Of a stretch of DNA of 59,480 bases, positions 16,823 to 23,928 are shown piece after piece. The translations under genes were made by a program, and so were the position numbers. The notes below the pieces were generated by a model, which saw only the letters and a program-made list of their open reading frames with translations, made no database searches and had not been told where the DNA came from. The stretch comes from Alphaproteobacteria bacterium (lineage in GTDB: Bacteria > Pseudomonadota > Alphaproteobacteria > Paracaedibacterales > CAITNM01): NCBI GenBank assembly GCA_021298215.1, contig JAJTEE010000012.1, positions 1 through 59,480 on the forward strand, given 5' to 3'. Every line of letters starts with the position of its first letter. The stretch's first letter is position 1.

Positions 16823-18037
16823 TTATTGAAGCAATTTTAATACAGATTGTGGGTTAGCATTCGCTTGAGCAAGCATTGCTACGCCCGCTTGTTGGAGAAT
16901 CTGCTGTTTAGCAAAGTTAGTCATTTCTACTGCGAAGTCTGTATCCATAATTTGGCTCTTCGCATCTTGTAGATTAACTGATGTTGCACTAAGGTTATCA
17001 ATCGCAACGTATAGACGATTTTCGATGGCGCCGATATCGGAACGAATTCCGCTAATAGTATCGATAGCACCGTCAATCACTGCAAGAGATTGTATAGCAT
17101 TTGCTTGTGTGTCTAATTTTGCTGTTGATAACGCTGTAAGATCAGAATACGTACCTGCAACAAATCCAGCTCTATCCGGATTTGAACCACTTACAGTGAT
17201 AGGGTTGCTGGAAGTAAGTTTGACTGTTCCAGTTATTGTGCCCGCAGCTACTGCTCCAAGATCTGTATTTGCCATGCTATCACTATATTCAACAGTGATG
17301 TTGCGTCCATCAGCTGCAGTCAAAACTAAGTTGCCGATTTCATCTGTCGAAGCTTCTACGCCTGTTTCTGTGGAGATAGCATTGATAGCAACCATCGCAT
17401 TTTGCACGTTACCATCAAGAGTTCCTGGAAGAGAAATAAGCTTTGTTTCGATGCCATTGATGGTCATGATACCAGATGGATTACCTGAGGCAGCAAATGT
17501 TGTTGTTTCAGTAACTGTAGGATTTACTACCGCACGTGTGTTCGCATCAGTACCACTGGTATTGATAGCAGCTGCAACGGCAATTGCGCTTGCTTCTGGC
17601 ATATCATAACTTAATCCATCATTTTCTGTTGCAGGGATAGCAGCGCCATCAAGGATTAAGTCTCCTTTTTCAAGTGCAGCTGCAACGGCATTACCTGTAT
17701 AGAAAATAGCACCAACATCTGCAGTATTTGCTGATTCGATTTTGATTTGAATGGAATCGCCTGCTTCAGTTCCTACTTGCAAGATGGTGTCAAATGAACC
17801 ATCTAATAGGTCTAGTTCGTTGAAGCCAGCTTGCGCGTTCGCAGCAGCCTGCATCAAGCTACCAATTTGCGCAGCCATACGTGTTGCAATAGCTAAGCCA
17901 GCAGCATCGTCGGCGCCTCTGTTGATTTTTAAACCCGATGACAATTTTTCCATTGATGAATCAAGTTTAAATTTAGTTTTTTCCAAACTATTCAGTGCAC
18001 TAAGAGCAGACTGATTTGTATTAATTACCATTGACAT
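16823..18037 (-). CDS. Flagellin, copy 4, with an in-frame deletion in the N-terminal D1 region
   Basis: The first 71 residues (MSMVINTNQSAL to NAQAG) are identical to copy 3. The protein then jumps at 17825/17826 straight to FNELDLLDG. About 60 residues are missing, including the segment that reads SLIELRALAVQAANGTLTSSDR in copy 3. The deletion is 180 nt, so the frame is kept and a 404-residue protein results; 1215 plus 180 equals 1395 nt, the length of copy 2. The lost part belongs to the D1 helices that pack the filament core, so normal polymerisation is doubtful. The downstream edge of the deletion (CTTCAACGAACTAG) is the same as in copy 3. GAGG precedes the ATG. The C-terminal domain is complete. 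Confidence 0.88.
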   Translation of the reverse strand: MSMVINTNQSALSALNSLEKTKFKLDSSMEKLSSGLKINRGADDAAGLAIATRMAAQIGSLMQAAANAQAGFNELDLLDGSFDTILQVGTEAGDSIQIKIESANTADVGAIFYTGNAVAAALEKGDLILDGAAIPATENDGLSYDMPEASAIAVAAAINTSGTDANTRAVVNPTVTETTTFAASGNPSGIMTINGIETKLISLPGTLDGNVQNAMVAINAISTETGVEASTDEIGNLVLTAADGRNITVEYSDSMANTDLGAVAAGTITGTVKLTSSNPITVSGSNPDRAGFVAGTYSDLTALSTAKLDTQANAIQSLAVIDGAIDTISGIRSDIGAIENRLYVAIDNLSATSVNLQDAKSQIMDTDFAVEMTNFAKQQILQQAGVAMLAQANANPQSVLKLLQ

Positions 18038-18090
18038 AATTATCCTCGATTTCGCGTCAAATTTAATTAAAATGTTCTGTTATGGAGTAT

Positions 18091-18106
18091 TGCAATATCC
18101 ATGCCA
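18091..18106 (-). promoter_or_regulatory. Sigma-54 promoter of flagellin 4
   Basis: On the minus strand the site reads TGGCATGGATATTGCA. It differs from consensus at one position (T for C at the end of the -24 box) and keeps the GG and GC pairs at the correct spacing. It lies 53 nt before the start codon. Confidence 0.8.
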
Positions 18107-18222
18107 ACAGTTGAAATATCTAGTGTTTGAAGCGGGCTGATTTTTAAAATATGGTGAAAGGACCTTTTAAAATCTCTCATATTATTTTAAATTTAATAAA
18201 TCTTATAAAAAATCTCTAATTA

Positions 18223-19491
18223 ATGAATAATAGATTTGTTTTAATTATTGCTAAATATTTCTCTTTTTTTGCTTTTTTTTTCTGTCTTTTATTATTTTGG
18301 CCTGGATTAATGAGGTCAGATAGCTTGCTGCAAATGCAGCAAGGACTTTCATTATTGCCTCCTTCAGATTTTCATCCTCCTATGATGGGTTTTATTTGGG
18401 GTTTATTTTCAAAAATATACGAAGGTCCAGGTGTTTTGTTTGTATTGCATTTAGCGCTTTATTGGGGGGCTGTTGCTTTATTTGCTAATGCAAAAAAATC
18501 TTATTGGGTTTATCTGATAGCTATCTTACCTCCTGTTTTCTCCTATCAATTACTTGTTATTAAAGATGTTTCATTTGTTAATGCGTACCTTTTCTGTGCA
18601 GGTTGGTTACATTTTTATAGCATGCGCAAATCTTCCCCAAATTATTACTCAGTCTTTATTTGGTTTGTCGTTGCTTTTTATGGGACGTGCGCAGCCTATC
18701 AGTCGATTATAGCTTTGCCATGGCTTTGTTTGTGGTTTTCAAAAGTTTGTTGGCCGCAAAAAGCCGCGAATTGGATAAAAAAGGGGATAGCTATAACAGG
18801 AGCTTTGGGAATAGCCATGCTAATTTTTAATAGCAGTCTAACGGTCTCTTCACATAGAATTCAACACAATGAGTTGTACGATTTAGCCGGTATTTCGGTC
18901 TATTTAAATACACCTTTATTCCCTGACTATATAAAACAACATAAAGATTATGATTTTGAACGGATTAAAAAGCTCTATAATCCAAGGCGTGTGGATGATT
19001 TAGTCTTTTTAAGTGATACTCCAGTGCATATAAGTTCTTCACCTGAAGAATTGAAAGCTTTAAGAACGGCATGGATTTCGGCAATTTTTGCCTACCCTAT
19101 GGCATACTTTAAGCATAGGTGGGATGTTTTTTATCAACAATTAACAATGTCTTTATTAAAGCGTCCCGGTGATATCAAGGAAAAAACAACCCCTCTGATT
19201 GTTGAAGTATTAAACTGGGTAGAAATTGCCGGGGTATTTTCTGTTCTTAGTTTATTAATGGCGTATGCGCCATATTTTGGTGTCCAGTTATTCTTGGTGT
19301 ACAAAGGGTTTCGATATTTCAAGAGTGATCCAAAATATGTCAATTTATTTTTTCAAAATATTATGGGAATCGCTCTTGTGTCATCCTTGTTTTTTATCGC
19401 CTCAGCTGCAGAGGCGCGATATGCGTATTTAGCTGTTGCGATGTTTTATTTCAGCTTCCCTATATTGAAGAAAGACATTATCAACAAATAG
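18223..19491 (+). CDS. Multi-pass inner-membrane protein, possibly GT-C-type glycosyltransferase
   Basis: The 422-residue protein has about ten hydrophobic segments: one at 8-27, several between 70 and 190, and three after 330. The first outer loop reads WPGLMRSDSLLQMQQG and is followed by FHPPMMGFIWG. An acidic loop after the first membrane helix and a nearby HPP motif are typical of GT-C membrane glycosyltransferases of the oligosaccharide type, so such an activity is possible but not shown. A soluble segment (about 215-300) lies between the two membrane blocks. The gene is rightward and stands alone between the flagellin array and a leftward gene. The link to flagellin may be only positional. 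Confidence 0.55.
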   Translation: MNNRFVLIIAKYFSFFAFFFCLLLFWPGLMRSDSLLQMQQGLSLLPPSDFHPPMMGFIWGLFSKIYEGPGVLFVLHLALYWGAVALFANAKKSYWVYLIAILPPVFSYQLLVIKDVSFVNAYLFCAGWLHFYSMRKSSPNYYSVFIWFVVAFYGTCAAYQSIIALPWLCLWFSKVCWPQKAANWIKKGIAITGALGIAMLIFNSSLTVSSHRIQHNELYDLAGISVYLNTPLFPDYIKQHKDYDFERIKKLYNPRRVDDLVFLSDTPVHISSSPEELKALRTAWISAIFAYPMAYFKHRWDVFYQQLTMSLLKRPGDIKEKTTPLIVEVLNWVEIAGVFSVLSLLMAYAPYFGVQLFLVYKGFRYFKSDPKYVNLFFQNIMGIALVSSLFFIASAAEARYAYLAVAMFYFSFPILKKDIINK

Positions 19492-19599
19492 AAATCAATA
19501 TTTCAGTTGAAAACGATTCCATCGCTCTAAGAATAATACCATGAAAGGTTGCCATTCCTCTGGATATATTGTTCAGAGCAGAAAACTAAACTGACAGCA

Positions 19600-20736
19600 T
19601 CATCCAAGTAATTTTTCTAAAAAGGAGAAAGTTTCTTGGAGGGATTGATCAAGAAATACATCTTTCAAAGCTGTAGCAAAGAGTGATGAGTTGTTATCCT
19701 CGTGATGTGGATCGTACTTATTTATCTTTACTCTTACTTTGTATCGCTGGATTTGTAAGCGTTGTTGAATATATAAAGGGCTAATTGCCGATGCGCTCAT
19801 GAAGCCCTCAATTATGCGCGCTAACCATGGACGCCAGGAAGCTAGATTAGGTGTTAAATTCTCAAGAGCTATTGATAAACTTTGCATGCGATCATCAGCA
19901 GTCTTAATCCTTTCTATAATGGTTCTGACATCAGCCTTCTTTGTATCAAGCTGAGTTTTAATCATAGTCAGAACGTGATTTGAGAAAATAAAAGAATCAT
20001 TTGCGAAGAATAAATGAGGAAAATGACTGTTAGCTAATAATAAATCCGGCTCGAATTCAGGGTCCGTTACAGTAAACCATCCACAATCCACAAAGGAAAA
20101 TTTGTGCTCCTGCCTTAAACGAAAACTTTCTGAATTACAAGGAAGGTTGTGGTCTATTGGAATAATTCGATATTGATGAAGCAAACCAAAAGAATGCCCG
20201 ACGTTATGTAATATTTTAAAAAATAATTCTTGCTTGTCGGCTTCGAAGGATCTTATCTCCGCTCTTATAAACTGATCTAATGTCATGCTTCCAGCAAAAG
20301 GCATAATTTGAAGAATTGAGCTGTTTTGTGCATCTTTAATTTCTTCGAGGGGCAGAGTCAAAATTTCTTCTAGTTTTGAATTTTTGCTAACTTTTTCTTT
20401 TAAATCTTTATAGTGTTCGTTTTCTAATTCGTATTGGGAGTTATTCAAGACAACTTTCCCAAAATATTGAAGAGAGCCTGAAGTTGAAAAAATATACATA
20501 CCCTTTTGCTGGACCCCAAGATATCCTTCTTTACTACTAACTGGTTGGCATTGGGTAATGCTATATTTTGTTAAAAAATTATTAAACTCAGGAAAGCGTT
20601 GCTCAAGCTCAGTCTTAGCATTTACGTTTGGTGAAGATGTTGTGGTTCCTGCTGTAATTTCAGCACGATTTTCCATTCCATAGCTCTCGATGCTATGTAT
20701 CAATATTGCTATGCTTAATAATTTTAGCGTGTTCAT
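19600..20736 (-). CDS. Secreted hypothetical protein with kinase-like landmarks
   Basis: The 378-residue protein starts with a hydrophobic signal-like segment (residues 1-18). I do not recognise a named family. The order of several motifs recalls a protein-kinase or aminoglycoside-phosphotransferase fold: a strand YFGKVVLN with Lys94, an ENEHY helix with Glu106, a hinge-like segment ILQIMPFAGSMTLDQFI (141-157), then HSFGLLHQYRIIPIDHNLPCN (Asp195, Asn201) and FVDCGWF (Asp217), which resemble the catalytic loop and the DFG motif. The spacing of Asp195 to Asn201 is one residue longer than usual, so activity is uncertain. A helical tail follows. A secreted kinase-like protein would suit a host-directed effector, but this is inference. 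Confidence 0.5.
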   Translation of the reverse strand: MNTLKLLSIAILIHSIESYGMENRAEITAGTTTSSPNVNAKTELEQRFPEFNNFLTKYSITQCQPVSSKEGYLGVQQKGMYIFSTSGSLQYFGKVVLNNSQYELENEHYKDLKEKVSKNSKLEEILTLPLEEIKDAQNSSILQIMPFAGSMTLDQFIRAEIRSFEADKQELFFKILHNVGHSFGLLHQYRIIPIDHNLPCNSESFRLRQEHKFSFVDCGWFTVTDPEFEPDLLLANSHFPHLFFANDSFIFSNHVLTMIKTQLDTKKADVRTIIERIKTADDRMQSLSIALENLTPNLASWRPWLARIIEGFMSASAISPLYIQQRLQIQRYKVRVKINKYDPHHEDNNSSLFATALKDVFLDQSLQETFSFLEKLLG

Positions 20737-20835
20737 GATTTTGCGCTATTTATTCTGATCAAAAAAAATTATTCATACTAAACGTATATGGTAATCAATT
20801 TTTGTATTGCAATTAAAAACTCAGCGCTGCATTGT

Positions 20836-20851
20836 AGCCTTAGTTAAGGCT
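20836..20851. repeat. Short palindrome upstream of tRNA-Leu
   Basis: AGCCTTAGTTAAGGCT is a perfect inverted repeat of two 7-nt arms with a 2-nt centre. It lies in the 229-nt gap between the leftward hypothetical gene and the tRNA. It could be an operator or a small hairpin; I have no further support for a function. Confidence 0.3.
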
Positions 20852-20917
20852 CGAAAGAAGCATATATTCATTTAAAAAAAATTTTGCTAGAAGAATAAAA
20901 GAGACACACCATAGTGG

Positions 20918-20947
20918 TTGCCAAGACACTCATCTTTCTGGTAGCTT
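20918..20947 (+). promoter_or_regulatory. Candidate promoter of tRNA-Leu and tig
   Basis: TTGCCA (20918-20923) stands 18 nt before TAGCTT (20942-20947), and a start near 20954 would lie about 12 nt before the tRNA. The -10 box is weak. The call rests on position and the -35 box only. Confidence 0.3.
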
Positions 20948-20965
20948 TATGGGAAGTCAACATGC

Positions 20966-21050
20966 GCGGGCGTGGTGGAATTGGCAGACACACCAGACTT
21001 AGGATCTGGCGACGCAAGTCATGGGGGTTCAAGTCCCTCCGCCCGCACCA
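20966..21050 (+). tRNA. tRNA-Leu (anticodon UAG)
   Basis: GCGGGCG at 20966-20972 pairs with CGCCCGC at 21040-21046, followed by A and an encoded CCA. The anticodon arm CCAGA-CTTAGGA-TCTGG carries TAG. A long variable arm and the T-loop GTTCAAG confirm a class II leucine tRNA of 85 nt. The tig start codon is only 18 nt further on, so both may be on one transcript. Confidence 0.97.
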
Positions 21051-21068
21051 AAAGCTACATGGAATTCT

Positions 21069-22532
21069 ATGAGTCTTTCTGTTAAAAAAGTGCGAGAGCA
21101 AGATGCAATCGTCGATTTTAAAGCAACCCTCGTTTCAACTGATTATGCGCAAGAATTAAATTCTTGGTTTAGTAAAAGATCACAAACTGTTCGTATCGAT
21201 GGTTTTCGTCCGGGCAAAGCCCCGCTTTCTGTCGTGCAATCCCGTTTTGGCGAAGAAGCGAATAGATCTGTAATGAATACTATTGTTGATCGTGTTTTAA
21301 AAACTATCGATAAAGAACATAAGCTTCGTGTTGCTGGACATCCTAAAGTGACGGTAGAGAAAGCTAATTCTCAAGATGGCTTTGAATGTAGCGTTAGTGT
21401 TGAATGTTTGCCAACAGTTGAGTTAAAAGATTTCTCGTCAATTTCATGCGAAGAATTAGTTTTAGATATATCTAAAAAAGAAGTTGACGAAGCAGTTGAT
21501 TCGCTTTTTAAAAGATATAAAGCCCATGAAAAAGAAAAGAAAGCTGGTAAATCGGCTTGGGGCGATAAGCTTTCTGTTTCAATCAAGGAAAAAGGTACAG
21601 CTGGAGCTGCACAGGACCAAGATATTGTGCTATCTGAAGACACAGATCCAACGTGGGGTCCTTTGCACAAAGGATTACATGGTAAATCTGAAGGCGAAAA
21701 AGCTGAAGTTGCTATTGTTTATCCTAAAGATTTTCAAGATAAAAATATCGCAGGAAAATCTTTTACCTATGAAATTACGGTGAAAGCAATTTATTCGGCG
21801 AAAACTTTTAGCAAATTAGATGATACTTTTGCTAAAGAATTTGAATGCGATGATCTTGCAGCTTTACATAAAAAAATGGAAAATACGCTACAAGAAGATC
21901 AAAAACGTCTAATTAGCTTATATCATAAGCGTCAAATTTTGGATGCATTGAATGTACAGTATAAAATAACTCTTCCGAAATCTGCAGTAGATCACGAATT
22001 TCAGCAAATTTGGAAGAAGCTAGAAGATGAAATTGCTGCTGGAAAAGCAAGAGGCGAAAAGGATGACGTTGATCGTAAGGCAGCGGAAACTGAATATAGA
22101 GAAATTGCTGAACGTAGAGTGCGCTTAGGATTTGTTATTTCAGAAATTGCAAAAGAACATAAAATTTCTTTAACAAACGAAGAAATTCAACGCGTTGTTA
22201 TGAAAGAAGCATTGAATTATCCGCAGCAATTTAAAGAAGTTGTGGATTTTTATGTTAAGAACAAACACGCGCTTGAGCGTTTAATAGCGCCAGCAATAGA
22301 AGATAAGGTTGTTGATTTTGTTTTTGATAAATCAAAGAAAAAACAAACAAAAATAACAACTCAGGAGTTACCTACAAAATTGAAAGGTGTTGTGCCTGGA
22401 TATGAAGATGATGAGCCTGCTCCTAAGAAGGAAGCAAAAGCTAAAGCAGCAGAAATAAAAGAGCCTAAGGAAAGTAAATCTGAAGGCGAAAAAGCACCAG
22501 CCAAGACGGCCACTACGAAGAAAGGCAAATAG
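21069..22532 (+). CDS. tig: Trigger factor
   Basis: Trigger factor is the ribosome-bound chaperone that first meets nascent chains. The frame opens inside the tRNA gene, but ATG 21069 gives the right N-terminus (MSLSVKKV). The 487-residue protein shows the ribosome-binding domain with its signature [17 protein letters not shown] near 40-56, the FKBP-like prolyl isomerase domain (about 155-240; [19 protein letters not shown] stretch), and the helical C-terminal cradle. It ends in a Lys/Glu/Ala-rich tail of about 50 residues, longer than in E. coli. clpP follows after 2 nt, a common pairing of chaperone and protease. Confidence 0.95.
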   Translation: MSLSVKKVREQDAIVDFKATLVSTDYAQELNSWFSKRSQTVRIDGFRPGKAPLSVVQSRFGEEANRSVMNTIVDRVLKTIDKEHKLRVAGHPKVTVEKANSQDGFECSVSVECLPTVELKDFSSISCEELVLDISKKEVDEAVDSLFKRYKAHEKEKKAGKSAWGDKLSVSIKEKGTAGAAQDQDIVLSEDTDPTWGPLHKGLHGKSEGEKAEVAIVYPKDFQDKNIAGKSFTYEITVKAIYSAKTFSKLDDTFAKEFECDDLAALHKKMENTLQEDQKRLISLYHKRQILDALNVQYKITLPKSAVDHEFQQIWKKLEDEIAAGKARGEKDDVDRKAAETEYREIAERRVRLGFVISEIAKEHKISLTNEEIQRVVMKEALNYPQQFKEVVDFYVKNKHALERLIAPAIEDKVVDFVFDKSKKKQTKITTQELPTKLKGVVPGYEDDEPAPKKEAKAKAAEIKEPKESKSEGEKAPAKTATTKKGK

Positions 22533-22534
22533 GC

Positions 22535-23185
22535 ATGGACTTTAAATCACCCAAAAGAGCAGATGAAATAGTTTCCACTCTTGTTCCAATGGTTGTTGAG
22601 CAAACCGGTAGAGGTGAGCGCGCTTACGATATTTTCTCAAGGCTTTTAAAAGAGCGTATCATTTTTTTAACAGGGCAAGTCCATGATGATATGACGGCTC
22701 TTATTTGTGCGCAGCTTTTATTTTTAGAATCTGAAAATCCCGAAAAAGATATTTACATGTATATAAATTCTCCAGGAGGGGTTGTTACATCTGGTTTTTC
22801 AGTACTTGATACCATGAATTATATTCGTTGTGATGTGGCAACCGTGTGTTTGGGGCAAGCATGTTCCATGGGTTCTTTGCTGTTGACGGCGGGAGCAAAA
22901 GGTAAACGTTATATATTACCAAATGCTCGAGTAATGATGCATCAGCCGCATGGTGGAGCGCAAGGGCAAGCAACCGACATCGAAATTCAAGCACGGGAAA
23001 TTATTAATACGAGAAAACGCATACAACAAATTTATGCGGAATGCACAGGGCAAAAAGAAGAAAAAATTGCTGTGGATATAGAAAGAGATTGCTTCTTATC
23101 AGCTGAAGAATCTGTTGCATACGGACTTGTTGATCAGGTAGTTACTAAGCGCCCGGCAAATTTTTCTGAACCAAAGTCATCGTAA
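22535..23185 (+). CDS. clpP: ATP-dependent Clp protease, proteolytic subunit
   Basis: ClpP forms the tetradecameric chamber fed by ClpX or ClpA. The catalytic triad is visible: Ser111 in QACSMGS, His136 in MMHQPHGG, and an Asp in the VDIERD segment near 184. The substrate-binding YINSPGG strand lies at 76-82. The length of 216 residues is normal, including a short propeptide. It follows tig by 2 nt. The usual next genes clpX and lon are not here; a LOG-family gene follows instead. Confidence 0.96.
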   Translation: MDFKSPKRADEIVSTLVPMVVEQTGRGERAYDIFSRLLKERIIFLTGQVHDDMTALICAQLLFLESENPEKDIYMYINSPGGVVTSGFSVLDTMNYIRCDVATVCLGQACSMGSLLLTAGAKGKRYILPNARVMMHQPHGGAQGQATDIEIQAREIINTRKRIQQIYAECTGQKEEKIAVDIERDCFLSAEESVAYGLVDQVVTKRPANFSEPKSS

Positions 23186-23216
23186 TTTATTTTTAAATTT
23201 GATAAAGATTTTTGTA

Positions 23217-23242
23217 CATAGCTACTTATTACAGTAGCTATG
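23217..23242 (+). promoter_or_regulatory. Perfect hairpin between clpP and the LOG-family gene
   Basis: CATAGCTAC (23217-23225) and GTAGCTATG (23234-23242) pair perfectly around an 8-nt loop. No T-run follows, so it is not a standard terminator. It ends just before the ribosome site GGGAG of the next gene and could affect translation or mRNA processing between the two genes. Confidence 0.4.
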
Positions 23243-23257
23243 GTTGGGAGAGTTTTT

Positions 23258-23848
23258 ATGAAAATTGAGACTACGGAAGTTTCTCAAAAAATGGTAGGAA
23301 TTTTCTGCAGTGCTGATGATAAAGTGCCTCATGAATTTAAGATCTTAGCCTATGAACTTGCGAAAAAGCTTAGGGAAAAGGATCTAGGCATTGTTACAAG
23401 CGCTTCAAAAACTGGTCTTATTAGGGAAGTTGCGAGAGGATATGGGTCGATATCAATCACAACACGACATTTCTTTATTCCTGACGATAATCCTACTTGG
23501 ACTGAAAATTTGTACAGTCGATTGTCAGCTTTTCATGAGCGTTGTTCCGTAATTGTTGTTTTGCCTGGTGGATTTGGTACCTTACATGAATTAATGGATT
23601 TTTTGGTACACAATCAATTAGGGCTTATTAAAGTGCCAATTATTGTATTGAATATTGATGGTTTTTGGGATGGACAGCTTAAGCAATTTGAGAAGATGGT
23701 TGAAAAAAATTGCCTAGCAATAAAGCATTTAAGCTTTATTAAAGTCGTTCCTACTTTAGAAGGTTGCATTGCAGCAATTGATAATGAGCCAGAGCACCAA
23801 TCTCATTGGGAATTGGATGAGTATTGGAAAAAAGCAGCAGGTGCTTGA
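23258..23848 (+). CDS. LOG-family protein (TIGR00730-type nucleoside monophosphate phosphoribohydrolase)
   Basis: Members split nucleoside 5'-monophosphates into base and ribose 5-phosphate; the plant enzyme activates cytokinin. The start is ATG 23258, with GGGAG 7 nt before it; an earlier ATG (23240) falls inside the hairpin. The 196-residue protein carries the diagnostic PGGFGTLHELMDFL motif (near 108-121), with the Glu that defines the family, and a Rossmann-like start (VGIFCSADD). The bacterial role is not settled. The gene ends in an imperfect hairpin that overlaps its stop codon. Confidence 0.85.
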   Translation: MKIETTEVSQKMVGIFCSADDKVPHEFKILAYELAKKLREKDLGIVTSASKTGLIREVARGYGSISITTRHFFIPDDNPTWTENLYSRLSAFHERCSVIVVLPGGFGTLHELMDFLVHNQLGLIKVPIIVLNIDGFWDGQLKQFEKMVEKNCLAIKHLSFIKVVPTLEGCIAAIDNEPEHQSHWELDEYWKKAAGA

Positions 23849-23869
23849 CTCTGGTAACTTTACCTGAGT
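23848..23869 (+). repeat. Imperfect hairpin at the end of the LOG-family gene
   Basis: ACTCTGGTAA (23848-23857) and TTACCTGAGT (23860-23869) form arms with one T-T mismatch. No T-run follows, so termination is uncertain. Confidence 0.3.
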
Positions 23870-23928
23870 GTATAGCCGTTAATGCATATATTTGCTAAAA
23901 TTGAAGAATAAAGCTTGTTTTTTTGCTA

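Noticed and set aside
12168..18014. Many + strand frames opposite the flagellin genes
   Set aside because: They are mirror frames of Ala/Thr/Ser-rich coding DNA and repeat from copy to copy because the flagellins are duplicated. None has a ribosome site with a plausible product.
11942..18037. CRISPR array or integron-like repeat block
   Set aside because: The repetition comes from four long homologous genes; there are no short regular repeats with unique spacers.
20966..21069. Trigger factor beginning inside tRNA-Leu
   Set aside because: The frame from 21021 is only an open extension through the tRNA; residues before MSLSVKKV do not belong to the family.
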